11,093 nucleotides of DNA from an uncultured Hyphomicrobiales bacterium (GCA_903930095.1 CAIYXE010000378.1:1-11093); one strand, 5' to 3'; positions 1-6,934 are shown, counted from the stretch's first letter. The notes: a model not told the origin generated them from the letters alone. Numbers and translations: made by a program.

Positions 1-191
1 CCCCACCAGGTGAGGATCTGGAAGGGATCGGGCGCGATGGTCATTTCCAGCGCGTGATGCTCGGCCGACCAGGCGATGTGGAAGCCGCCGTCCTCCGCCA
101 TCTGCACCATCTCCAGCGTGTGGCGCGCGACATCGCGCATGTCGAGGCTGTCGTCCATGCGCTCGAGATTGATGGCGAGTTGGAATTTCAT
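1..191 (-). CDS. Luciferase-like (LLM class) flavin monooxygenase, N-terminal part
   Basis: The gene starts at an ATG at 191 and runs off the left edge, so only 63 residues are visible. The protein opens MKFQLAINLERMDD and continues with a stretch ending in DGGFHIAWSAEHHALEM. Strand beta-1, then a helix, then a 'W-x-A-E-H-H' segment is the typical start of the bacterial-luciferase-like TIM barrel. This family oxidises small organic substrates with O2 and reduced FMN supplied by a separate reductase, in the cytoplasm. A clear AGGAGA ribosome binding site lies about 8 bases upstream of the ATG. It reads in the same direction as the serine hydrolase gene, 126 bp downstream of it, so it may belong to the same transcript or have its own promoter in that gap. 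The substrate and the rest of the active site cannot be seen. Confidence 0.82.
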   Translation of the reverse strand, partial: MKFQLAINLERMDDSLDMRDVARHTLEMVQMAEDGGFHIAWSAEHHALEMTIAPDPFQILTWW

Positions 192-265
192 GCTTGTGTC
201 TCCTGACCTTCCAGTACTTCACTCGATCTTTGACGCGAATAGTCAGATGGCAAGCGAAACCTGAT

Positions 266-281
266 TGTCAGAAATCCGACA
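266..281. promoter_or_regulatory. Imperfect 16-bp palindrome upstream of the flavin monooxygenase gene
   Basis: The sequence tgtcagaaatccgaca pairs with itself at 6 of 7 arm positions around a 2-base centre. It lies in the 126-bp gap between the serine hydrolase stop (318) and the monooxygenase start (191), about 75 bp upstream of that start. It could be a repressor site or a weak transcript hairpin. No T-run follows it, so it is not a good terminator. This is a structural observation only. Confidence 0.2.
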
Positions 282-317
282 GCTCCCACATGTTTTCGTC
301 AAGCCGCGCGACAGACC

Positions 318-1466
318 TCATTCAATCGCGCCAAGCAGTTCCTCAAGGACTGAGATGATCATTGGAAAATAGCCGTCCTGATCTCCGTAATCAGTTTCCA
401 GGACGCTGTAGAAGGCGGCCACGGCGCGTCTTTCCGGGGCAATCATCAGGAACTGGCCGGCATAGCCGGGGTGCCCCACCCAGGTGCCGTTGCTCAGCAG
501 ATGATTGCGGTAGCGAAGCCGAGGTGAGCCCCGATAGCGCGTCCCTGCGCCGCTCATCGCATCCGCAAGGAAGGGGGAGTGGCCATGTGTGGAGCATTCG
601 AGCCCACCCCTGGCGATGAGCAGGCCATAGCGGGCGAGGTCCCGCGCCGTCATGACGCCGCCCCCGCTCAGCACCGGCACGCCCCAGCAATCGACGGAGA
701 CATGGAACGATGCCTCGATCCCCGCGGCCTCCACGATATCCGCCACATGATCCAGGAGCAGCCTGCCGCTCGCCCGTTCGATGACCCAGCCCAGCATGTC
801 GGTGTTGGGCGAGGCATAGATCGTTTCATCGTCGGTGCCGGCCCTCAGTCGCGCCGTAAGCCCCGCGGCGAATTCACGGATGCCGAACTCCCGCTCGCCC
901 TTCGGGGGAAGGCGCCAGCCCATGGCGATCTCCTGACGCCCATAGCCGACGGGCTCTCCTGGTGCAGGGCCGGGGAAATAGGGCGCTTCATAGTCGTCGG
1001 AAAAATTGCTGGGCACATTCATGTCCAGAGCGTGCTGAACACTGACATCCGCATAGGCCGAGCCCGCCTCGGGCACATAGGTCGCGATGGGCCGGCTGGG
1101 ATCGATCCGCCCCTCCACGATGAGGCGGCCCATTGCCAGGTGTATGAAGCTCTTCGTGATCGACTGCATGCTGTGCAGCTGCGAGGGACCAAAATCCGGC
1201 GCATAGCTTTCGAGGAGAATTCGTCCATCGCGCACGACGACGAGGGCGCCAAAGGCCGGCTGGGAAAGCAACTGCCTCAATTCACCGGTCTCGCCCAATG
1301 CCGGTTGGAAATCGGGGGTGAGCGGCAGGACTTCGGCAGAGCGCAAGCTCATCCCCCGGCGATTGAGAAGGTGCAGCCGTTGAAAACTCTGCCGCCGTCG
1401 CTCGGGTGTGTTCCAGCCCGAAAGACCCAGCGGACCGACGGCAAGGTCAGGATTCGGGTGAGTCAT
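318..1466 (-). CDS. Beta-lactamase-fold serine hydrolase (class C / 6-aminohexanoate-hydrolase-like)
   Basis: This is a 382-residue protein of the penicillin-binding-protein-like serine hydrolase family. The family includes class C beta-lactamases, EstB-type esterases and the nylon oligomer hydrolase NylB. The nucleophile motif S-x-x-K is S102-I-T-K105, inside a helix starting at QSITKSF. The second motif is Y217-A-S219, where class C beta-lactamases have Y-x-N. The third, KTG-like position is replaced by G331-H-P-G-Y-A-G-Q, the form usual in esterase/amidase members rather than in true beta-lactamases. No signal peptide is evident, so it is probably cytoplasmic. Its start lies inside the end of the carboxymuconolactone decarboxylase-like gene (20-bp overlap), which implies co-translation. 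It probably hydrolyses an ester, lactone or amide in the same pathway. Antibiotic resistance is unlikely because of the motif set and location. Confidence 0.85.
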   Translation of the reverse strand: MTHPNPDLAVGPLGLSGWNTPERRRQSFQRLHLLNRRGMSLRSAEVLPLTPDFQPALGETGELRQLLSQPAFGALVVVRDGRILLESYAPDFGPSQLHSMQSITKSFIHLAMGRLIVEGRIDPSRPIATYVPEAGSAYADVSVQHALDMNVPSNFSDDYEAPYFPGPAPGEPVGYGRQEIAMGWRLPPKGEREFGIREFAAGLTARLRAGTDDETIYASPNTDMLGWVIERASGRLLLDHVADIVEAAGIEASFHVSVDCWGVPVLSGGGVMTARDLARYGLLIARGGLECSTHGHSPFLADAMSGAGTRYRGSPRLRYRNHLLSNGTWVGHPGYAGQFLMIAPERRAVAAFYSVLETDYGDQDGYFPMIISVLEELLGAIE

Positions 1467-1851
1467 CGATGGGCAGAAGCCCTCTCTCCGTCAGAACCTT
1501 GCGCGCCACCCTGAAGCATTCGAGCGCCTGCGGCACGCCGCAGTATATGCCGACGACATGGACGATCGCTCTGATCTCCTGAGCAGAAACGCCATTACTG
1601 ATTGCTCCGTTGCAGTGAATTTCCCATTCGTGCATCTTACCCAGAGCACCCAAGAGGGCGAGATTCATCATGGAGCGAGTTTTGGCGTCAATTGTTTCGT
1701 CTCCCCACCCGAATCCCCAGCACCAAGCTGTCATCGCCTCCTGAAATGGTCGCGTCAGGGAATCTGCCGATTGTAGATTCTTCTCAACATACTCTGACCC
1801 CAGCGTTTCGCTTCGCTTTATCATGCCCAGGTCAAAGAGTTTTCTGTCCAT
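1447..1851 (-). CDS. Carboxymuconolactone decarboxylase family protein (PcaC-like)
   Basis: The 134-residue length is typical of 4-carboxymuconolactone decarboxylase (PcaC) and relatives. The signature regions are visible: W45-G-F-G-W-G near the N-terminal third, R59-S-M-M-N-L-A, then E77-I-H79 followed by N81-G, N86-G and S89-A-Q-E-I, and finally H98-x4-Y103-C-G-V-P107. PcaC decarboxylates gamma-carboxymuconolactone to beta-ketoadipate enol-lactone in protocatechuate breakdown. Related AhpD-type members have a C-x-x-C peroxidase motif, which is absent here, so a decarboxylase or isomerase-like role fits better. No other protocatechuate pathway gene is visible, so the name pcaC is not assigned. 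The start is supported by a GAGGGAT ribosome binding site. It is the first gene of the left-hand operon and overlaps the serine hydrolase by 20 bp. Confidence 0.85.
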   Translation of the reverse strand: MDRKLFDLGMIKRSETLGSEYVEKNLQSADSLTRPFQEAMTAWCWGFGWGDETIDAKTRSMMNLALLGALGKMHEWEIHCNGAISNGVSAQEIRAIVHVVGIYCGVPQALECFRVARKVLTERGLLPIDDSPES

Positions 1852-1938
1852 ACCGATCCCTCTGGTATCTGTGATGCGACCTTGCTTCGAAGTTCCACAG
1901 TATTGGTTTACTAAGTCCTCATGGATGGAGGTTGAGCC

Positions 1939-1949
1939 TTGTTAGACAA
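1939..1949. promoter_or_regulatory. Candidate GntR/FadR-type operator upstream of the left operon
   Basis: The dyad TTGT-TAG-ACAA lies 88 bp upstream of the carboxymuconolactone decarboxylase-like start. The form TTGTnnnACAA resembles operators bound by the FadR (FCD) subfamily of GntR regulators, which commonly control catabolic genes. No GntR gene is in the window, and an 11-bp dyad can occur by chance, so this is only a candidate. Confidence 0.22.
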
Positions 1950-2566
1950 TAAAAAATCCCTGAGCCGGCGGAATTGCCTTACTGCAGCAGCGAACAATCG
2001 GCTGAGCATTGCTCTGGAATGGAGTATGTGCATCGCAAGATATCCTATCTAAAAGTCGCCCTGGGCAATTGCAAAGTTTGTGTCCTTCCGCCGAACTTTA
2101 ATACAGCAACTATTGGGCTCTTAGAGCCTTTGAGTAATTTAAGACCACTTGGTTGGATTGAGCAACAGGTTCGCATGCGGAGCCTCGGAGGGGCATAGCG
2201 CGTTAGCCTGTTGCAGTGAACCTCGGCCGTCGCACGCATGGCGACATAGAGCGTATCGTGGATGTGGGTTCTTGTTGCTCCACGCGAGTTCCGCTTTCGT
2301 TCTGGCGAGGTTAACCGCGCCGGCGTGCTGACGATTTCCATGCACATGAACCAAGGCGCATGTTCGGCCACATCGCACCTCAGACCGGAGAGGTGGACGA
2401 GACGGGGCGCGATCCACGGGAGGGCTACAATCCCAACCTGTCGCTGTCCATTGCGACCCGGCCATTGACGAGATGTCGAGCGATTGCGCCGTGTTGCGCG
2501 ACAAAGCGCGAAGCTGCTGATCTTCAAGAACGAAATCGTTAGGTGCCTCGCCTGCTAAGCAGGTGT

Positions 2567-2866
2567 TCACCGCGTGGAGGTGCCTGGCTGCGACGAAGCA
2601 AGGGCATCGCCTACCGGCAACCTGACGAACGCCTCGAACCCCGAGGAAGCGCCGGGACGCGGTGATCTCAGAACAAGAGGGCTTTCGATGCGATCCGTGA
2701 TGGCGGCGACGATCGCGAGGCCCAGCCCGCTGCCATCGGCACTTCCGCCCGCGCGCTCGAAGCGGGCGGTGAGACGGTCCAGAGTGTGTTTTGACAGGGA
2801 GGCGGTGCTCAAGGCGGCAATCGAAGCTGCCAGCACGGCGGAAGGGATTGCGGCGGTCAATCTGAA
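2567..2866 (-). pseudogene. Sensor histidine kinase, C-terminal ATPase-domain remnant
   Basis: The minus-strand translation contains L-T-A-R-F-E-R-A-G-G followed by D-G-S-G-L-G-L-A-I-V and ends with S-G-F-E-A-F-V-R-L-P. This is the G1/G2-box end of a HATPase_c domain from a two-component sensor kinase, which binds ATP to phosphorylate a conserved His in a dimerisation helix. Only this tail is recognisable. The frame opens further upstream (near 3058), but those residues are not kinase-like: no H-box, no N-box, no membrane segments. There also seems to be an unusual insertion, an Ala/Ser-rich stretch, between the IPSAVLA segment and LTARF. No partner response regulator gene is next to it. It is best read as a decayed fragment of a gene, and no function is expected. 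Confidence 0.6.
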
Positions 2867-3102
2867 CATCGGCTGGCCGTGGAATGGGTTCGGCGTGCCG
2901 TCAGGGGCGTAGGCACGCCCTCGGATGACATGACCGGATGTCCGGCCATGCCCGGCCGGCGATTCCCTCAAGCCGACCTGATGGGCTCCGGGCGGGTTCG
3001 CCGCCATCCCCGCCGCCGCGCTCGATCCACCTCGCTGGGTGGCGTCTCCCGCGGTCACCGCGCTTATCGGGTCCGGGTCCTCCTTGAGATCATTACCCGA
3101 AC

Positions 3103-3146
3103 GGTGTGGAAAGTCGTTTCCGGAAACGAGCGAATTGTTTCACACC
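3103..3146. repeat. Nested palindrome downstream of the main operon
   Basis: A perfect 16-bp palindrome (tcgtttccggaaacga, 3114-3129) sits inside an outer inverted repeat. The outer arms are ggtgtg-g-aaa at 3103-3112 and tttcacacc at 3138-3146, which pair over 9 bp with one bulged base. The whole element lies 37 bp past the stop of the enolase-superfamily gene, the last gene of the leftward operon. It could act as a factor-independent-like terminator or 3'-end stabiliser, although no T-run follows. Alternatively it is a protein binding site or the remains of a mobile element end. The structure is certain; the role is not. Confidence 0.5.
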
Positions 3147-3183
3147 AAAGCGGGAGCAAGCGCCATTCCGTGATCCCAAAGTG

Positions 3184-4383
3184 TCAGGTTCGCCAGTACT
3201 CATCCGGCGGCGGACCAAAGTCGATGAGCGCGCAACTATAGACGGCTGCGGGGTCGAATGGATAGCGTGCTTCCATCTCGGGCGTGAGTGTAACCCCAAT
3301 CCCCGGTGCGGTCGGCCGGATGAGACGTCCATTAATGATCTGCCCCTGATCGCCGATCATCTCGGCTCCAAGCGGGAAATCAAGCATCGGATACTCGACC
3401 AGGTCACCGTCCGCAGCAAAGGCCGCATGATAACTTGCCATGATGGCCGCAGCACCACCCCACGCATGAACGACGACGCGGGTCCCTGTCTCCCTCGAGG
3501 CTGCGAAGATCTCCATCACTGCGGAGATGCCACCCATGACCGAGGCATCCGGCTGCACGCCGTCATAGACGCCATCCCGCATGCGCGTGATCATCTCCTT
3601 CGGGGTAGTAATAATCTCACCGCCATAGACCGGTATGTCGATCCGCTTCCGCAACTGCTTGAATCCTTCAGGCGCATCGGGGCCGATCGCCTCCTCGAGG
3701 AAGAGGATGGGTTGCTTGCTGACGCGGCGAACAGCATCAACGAATTCCACAACGTCATCTACGGCCTGCGGTGGGTCGGCGAGGTTCTGGCACATGTCGA
3801 TGCCGATCGTGATGCCCCGCCTTGCCGCCTCCTCGAGAATCCATGCGGTGCGGTAGATGTCCCGCTTCACCGAGCGGATCTTGTAGAGTGTGATACCCTT
3901 GGACTGAAGGAGGTCGAGCTCGCGGCGGAACTGTTCCTTTGCATCGCAGCAGCCACCGCTGCCGTAGATCTGGATGCTACCGGCGCGCGCGCCGCCGAGC
4001 AGGTTATAGACCGGTTGTCCCAAGCTCTTGCCTCTGGCATCCTGCAGCGCGATCTCGAAGGCACTGATAACATGCCGCGCCGCGCCCTGGAGCGACCAGT
4101 AATCGCACAAGCTGCGGAGATCCTTCACTCGCCTGTCGATGTCGAAACCATCCTTGCCCAGCACCTGAGGTGTGCAGAGTTCCACGATCGACTTGAATAC
4201 CAGCGGAGCGAACACCGCCAGATATCCTTCGCCGAGCCCGGTCACGCCGTTGTCGAGCGTGACCTCGACCATTCCGATCGTGCGCTTTGGCCCGTTAGGA
4301 AAGCACTCCTTGATCTCCGGATCGTCGGCGTCGGCATAGGCCGAGCTAAGGAGCAGGCAGCGGATGTTCGCGATTCGCGGCAT
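3184..4383 (-). CDS. Enolase-superfamily enzyme, mandelate racemase subgroup (probable sugar/hydroxy-acid dehydratase)
   Basis: This 399-residue protein belongs to the mandelate racemase/muconate lactonizing enzyme family. The family removes the alpha-proton of a carboxylate bound to Mg2+. The N-terminal capping domain (about 1-130) includes G49-L-G-E-G. The barrel carries metal ligands D196 (IGID), E230 (LFLEE) and E256 (YGGE). The base motif on the second strand is K168-I-R170, where the prototype has K-x-K. An Asp/His dyad, D279 (QPDAS) and H306 (VVHAWGG), plus E330, places it in the mandelate racemase subgroup, most of whose members dehydrate acid sugars to 2-keto-3-deoxy acids. Racemase activity is also possible. 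It is the last gene of the operon, and its ATG shares one base with the stop of the dehydrogenase gene (TGATG), preceded by a GAGGGG ribosome binding site. The specific substrate is unknown. Confidence 0.88.
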   Translation of the reverse strand: MPRIANIRCLLLSSAYADADDPEIKECFPNGPKRTIGMVEVTLDNGVTGLGEGYLAVFAPLVFKSIVELCTPQVLGKDGFDIDRRVKDLRSLCDYWSLQGAARHVISAFEIALQDARGKSLGQPVYNLLGGARAGSIQIYGSGGCCDAKEQFRRELDLLQSKGITLYKIRSVKRDIYRTAWILEEAARRGITIGIDMCQNLADPPQAVDDVVEFVDAVRRVSKQPILFLEEAIGPDAPEGFKQLRKRIDIPVYGGEIITTPKEMITRMRDGVYDGVQPDASVMGGISAVMEIFAASRETGTRVVVHAWGGAAAIMASYHAAFAADGDLVEYPMLDFPLGAEMIGDQGQIINGRLIRPTAPGIGVTLTPEMEARYPFDPAAVYSCALIDFGPPPDEYWRT

Positions 4384-5315
4384 CAGTATCCCCTCGTGAA
4401 GTCGACCAGATTGCGCAGCGGCTCGTTGCCCCGGTAGTGAGCGAGGTTGGTGAGAAACAGATCAATCTTGCCGTCAACCTCGTTGCCAAAGCCGCCCGCG
4501 GTGTGCTGGGTAAGCGTCAGATGCGGTGTCGTCCAAAAACGGTGGCCGGGGGGCAGGGGTTCATCCGCGGTGACGTCGATGACTGCCCCACTCAGCCGTC
4601 CGCTGGCAAGGGCGTCGGCAAGTGCGTCTTCATCGATCAGGGAGCCTCGGCCGAAATTGAGGAACAGGGCCTGTGGTTTAAGCAGTGCAAACCGGGGTGA
4701 GTCAAAGAGCCCCTGGCTCTCAGGCGTATGGGGCGCGCAGCAGATGACGACGTCGCTATTGCGCAGGGCGCTGTCCAGATCGGCCTCGACAAAATCGCGT
4801 CCGAACTGGGTAATGAGACACCCGAAAGGTGATAGGAGTTGAGCTACCCGGTTGTTGATGTGGCCCTTCCCGATCATGACGACCTCGGCATTCGCGAGCA
4901 GGCGAAGTTGCGGCCGGAGTTCTTCGCCCACCCATTTTCCGGTGTGCTGAAGGGCCTGCAGGCGATCAAGGCCCCGATAATGAGCGAGAACGCCCGCAAG
5001 AATGGATTGCGCGACGGGCTCGGTAAAGAAACCGGCAAGGTTGGTCACACGGGGGAACTGGGGGTGGGCCGCCTGTCCGACACCAAGATACTCGCCGAAG
5101 CCGACCGATTCGAGTTGTATCCAGGACGGGAGACGATCATCGTTGAGCCAATGCGCCGGGGGATTGCCGAACACGACCTCGCTTGCAGTGAATGCATCCC
5201 GCGCCCCGGCACCCTCCTCGGGATTAGGGAAGTACGAGATGTCATCATCCGGGAATGCTTGTCCAAGGCGGGCGCGCTGAACATCCGTAAGGCTCAGACA
5301 GAGGAAGATATTCAT
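4383..5315 (-). CDS. D-2-hydroxyacid dehydrogenase, NAD(P)-binding
   Basis: This 310-residue protein is of the D-isomer-specific 2-hydroxyacid dehydrogenase family. These enzymes interconvert 2-keto acids and D-2-hydroxy acids in the cytoplasm, and many members act as glyoxylate/hydroxypyruvate reductases. The catalytic residues are R223 in F-G-R-G-S-L-I-D-E, E252 in A-D-E-P-L-P and H271 in Q-H-T-A-G-G. The Rossmann motif usually reads G-x-G-x-x-G; here it is G149-K-G-H-I-N154, so the third glycine is Asn. The final residues and length match the family. The start overlaps the permease stop by 4 bases (ATGA) and its own ribosome binding site is weak, which suggests translation coupled to the permease gene. 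It probably handles the 2-keto or 2-hydroxy acid made by the neighbouring enolase- and DapA-type enzymes. Confidence 0.87.
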   Translation of the reverse strand: MNIFLCLSLTDVQRARLGQAFPDDDISYFPNPEEGAGARDAFTASEVVFGNPPAHWLNDDRLPSWIQLESVGFGEYLGVGQAAHPQFPRVTNLAGFFTEPVAQSILAGVLAHYRGLDRLQALQHTGKWVGEELRPQLRLLANAEVVMIGKGHINNRVAQLLSPFGCLITQFGRDFVEADLDSALRNSDVVICCAPHTPESQGLFDSPRFALLKPQALFLNFGRGSLIDEDALADALASGRLSGAVIDVTADEPLPPGHRFWTTPHLTLTQHTAGGFGNEVDGKIDLFLTNLAHYRGNEPLRNLVDFTRGY

Positions 5316-6127
5316 GACGCTTGCGACCTGCGGACGGAGATGTGCCAGGGGATCAACAGGCGTTCGGCAAGGGTTACCGCGCCGAACAACAAGAGCCCGA
5401 GAATGGTCAGGAAGAAGATTCCTGCAAAGGCCAGATCCGGCCGCATATTGCCAGTGACGATCTGGATGTAGAAGCCTAGTCCTTGATCAGAGCCGATGAA
5501 TTCGGCGATGGCCGCCCCGACCGTGGCGTTGATCGCCGCATACTTGAAACCCACGAAACATTGCGGCATGGCGGCGGGCAGGCGGACCTTGAAGAATGTG
5601 CGCCAGACCCCAGCGCCGGTCGAGCGGCAGAAGCGTGTCAACTCTTCGCTCAGTGAGTTGAAGGCCAGAATGGCGTTCAGAACGATGGGGAAGAAGCAGA
5701 CGAGAAACACGATGATCACTTTGGGCAGCAAGCCGAAGCCTAGCCACGATATGAATAGCGGCGCAAAGGCGATCTTCGGCGTCATCTCCAGACACACGAA
5801 GAATGGATAGATCGTCCTGCGCAAAACACTTGAGAAGGCGATCGCAAGCCCGAGGGGGAGCGCAATCACGACGGCGGCGACGTAGCCCAGAAGCGTTTCG
5901 ACGCCCGTGATGTAGCTATAATAGAGAAGCCTGGGCAGGTCCGCCCAGCCATTGCGCACCACGTCGCTTGGCGGCGTCAGGATATATTTCGGAATGTCGA
6001 ACAGCGGGATCGAATACTCCCACACGAGGAAGAAGCCGATGAAAAATGCGACGAACATCCAGGACTGATCGACCAGCGCCAGGATCCGGGATTTCAGGCT
6101 TGCTTTGTCAGATGACGCCGTAGCCAC
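5312..6127 (-). CDS. ABC transporter permease, NitT/TauT (SsuC-like) family
   Basis: This is an inner-membrane permease of about 271 residues with five to six hydrophobic segments, for example near SWMFVAFFIGFFLVW and FAGIFFLTILGLLLFGAV. The cytoplasmic EAA loop that docks the ATPase is visible as E-L-T-R-F-C-R-S-T-G-A-G-V-W-R-T-F-F, followed by K-V-R-L-P-A-A-M-P, about residues 161-189. The C-terminal G-S-D-Q-G-L-G-F-Y-I segment is typical of taurine, nitrate and aliphatic sulfonate permeases. The frame extends to an ATG at 6154, but no ribosome binding site precedes it. A GTG at 6127 has AGGAG seven bases upstream, so that start is chosen. It overlaps the end of the ATPase gene by 20 bp and probably forms the channel as a homodimer. 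Confidence 0.88.
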   Translation of the reverse strand: MATASSDKASLKSRILALVDQSWMFVAFFIGFFLVWEYSIPLFDIPKYILTPPSDVVRNGWADLPRLLYYSYITGVETLLGYVAAVVIALPLGLAIAFSSVLRRTIYPFFVCLEMTPKIAFAPLFISWLGFGLLPKVIIVFLVCFFPIVLNAILAFNSLSEELTRFCRSTGAGVWRTFFKVRLPAAMPQCFVGFKYAAINATVGAAIAEFIGSDQGLGFYIQIVTGNMRPDLAFAGIFFLTILGLLLFGAVTLAERLLIPWHISVRRSQAS

Positions 6128-6875
6128 GGAAAATCTCCTGTATGTCGCGCACATGCGTGACGAATTCGGGTGAATTCTTGACCGCGAGGTCGCGCGGGAA
6201 GGGCAGGTCGATATCGATAAGGCGGTCGATGCGGCCAGGGCGAGGCGTGATTACCGCAACGCGTGAGGAGAGCTGGACTGCCTCCTCGATCGAGTGGGTG
6301 ACAAACAGGACGGTCGGACGCTTGGTCATCCAGAGTTTCTGAAGATCGCTCCTGATGCTCTCGCGCGTCATCGCGTCAAGTTTTCCCAAGGGCTCGTCCA
6401 GCAGCATAATCTGAGGCTCATGGACCATCGCCTGGCAGAACGCGGCGCGCTGCTGCATGCCGCCTGACAACTCATGCGGAAAGCGGTCCGCGAAGTCGGC
6501 GAGGCGAACCTGGTTCAACAGATACATCACCCGGTCCTGATGAGCTTTCGGATCGAGTCGGCGCATTTCCAACTGGAGTTCGACATTGCCGCGCACGCTG
6601 CGCCAGGGGACCAGCGTGTTGTCCTGGAACATAATGCCAATGTCCGTCTGCGGCGAGACGACGGGCCTGCCGTTGATGCTGATCTGCCCGGTGCTCACGT
6701 CGAGAAGCCCGGCAAGCATCAGCATCAGCGTGGACTTGCCGCATCCCGAAGGGCCAAGGAGCGAGACGAACTGGCCCTCTTCGACGTCGAGATCGACCGG
6801 GCCGAAGGCATGCACCTCGCTGGGGCCTTTCCCAAAGGTCTTGCTCACTTGTCTGATGGATATCAGGCTGGACAT
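6108..6875 (-). CDS. ABC transporter ATP-binding protein, NitT/TauT (SsuB-like) family
   Basis: This 255-residue ATPase has all the motifs needed to power import. Walker A is G41-P-S-G-C-G-K-S-T49, the Q-loop glutamine is Q84, the ABC signature is L136-S-G-G-M-Q-Q-R, Walker B is I156-M-L-L-D-E-P162, and the switch histidine is H194. The protein is cytoplasmic and should pair with the permease encoded immediately downstream (20-bp overlap at the preferred start). Sequence style (F-G-P-V-D-L-D-V near the start, W-R-S-V-R-G-N-V-E-L after the Q-loop) is that of nitrate/sulfonate/taurine-type importers. A strong hairpin separates it from the upstream binding-protein gene. The preceding ribosome binding site is only moderate. 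Confidence 0.93.
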   Translation of the reverse strand: MSSLISIRQVSKTFGKGPSEVHAFGPVDLDVEEGQFVSLLGPSGCGKSTLMLMLAGLLDVSTGQISINGRPVVSPQTDIGIMFQDNTLVPWRSVRGNVELQLEMRRLDPKAHQDRVMYLLNQVRLADFADRFPHELSGGMQQRAAFCQAMVHEPQIMLLDEPLGKLDAMTRESIRSDLQKLWMTKRPTVLFVTHSIEEAVQLSSRVAVITPRPGRIDRLIDIDLPFPRDLAVKNSPEFVTHVRDIQEIFRGYGVI

Positions 6876-6894
6876 TCGATTTCCGTCCGCAGTG

Positions 6895-6921
6895 TGGGGA
6901 GGCAGAGCAACTGCCTCCCCA
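6895..6921 (-). promoter_or_regulatory. Intercistronic hairpin between binding protein and ATPase genes
   Basis: A perfect 11-bp stem (6895-6905 with 6911-6921; core ggggaggcag and ctgcctcccc) closes a 5-base loop. It sits in the 59-bp gap after the binding-protein stop. No T-run follows in the direction of transcription, so it is not a full terminator. Hairpins at this place in ABC operons commonly protect the upstream message or partly stop transcription, which makes more binding protein than membrane components. That role is inferred here. Confidence 0.6.
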
Positions 6922-6934
6922 TGCCTGCAGGTAC

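Larger units (their letters stand above)
1852..3183. other. 1.3-kb stretch with no intact gene
   Basis: No open frame here reads like a real protein. The frames of up to 163 codons have shuffled, low-complexity translations without recognisable domains, except for a histidine kinase remnant at the right. The part from 1852 to about 2000 is more AT-rich and should carry the promoter of the leftward carboxymuconolactone decarboxylase operon. A short dyad (2116-2128, ggctct-t-agagcc) and an 8-bp inverted repeat with a 12-base loop (2892-2899 with 2912-2919) are present without a clear role. On the minus strand, 2160-2310 has a faint resemblance to an IS30-type transposase. The stretch looks like decayed accessory DNA between two functional operons. 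Confidence 0.6.

Noticed and set aside
318..1466. Antibiotic-resistance beta-lactamase
   Set aside because: No signal peptide, Y-A-S in place of Y-x-N and H-P-G-Y-A-G-Q in place of K-T-G; fits esterase/amidase relatives.
579..1514. 311-codon open frame on the plus strand
   Set aside because: Antisense to the serine hydrolase, which carries clear S-x-x-K and Y-x-S motifs; high GC keeps the opposite frame open.
2045..2570. Minus-strand frames of 160 and 143 codons
   Set aside because: Overlapping frames with compositions unlike real proteins, Cys/Trp/Arg-rich, no domain; at most decayed transposase DNA.
3114..3129. parS-like centromere site
   Set aside because: The palindrome shares GTTTC and GAAAC halves with parS, but the central spacing is 2 bp instead of 4 and no ParA/ParB genes are present.
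3106..4437. 443-codon open frame on the plus strand
   Set aside because: It is the antisense shadow of the enolase-superfamily gene; its translation has no domain, while the minus strand has a full set of catalytic residues.
6128..6154. ATG at 6154 as the permease start
   Set aside because: No ribosome binding site precedes it and it would overlap the ATPase gene by 47 bp; the GTG at 6127 has AGGAG at proper spacing.
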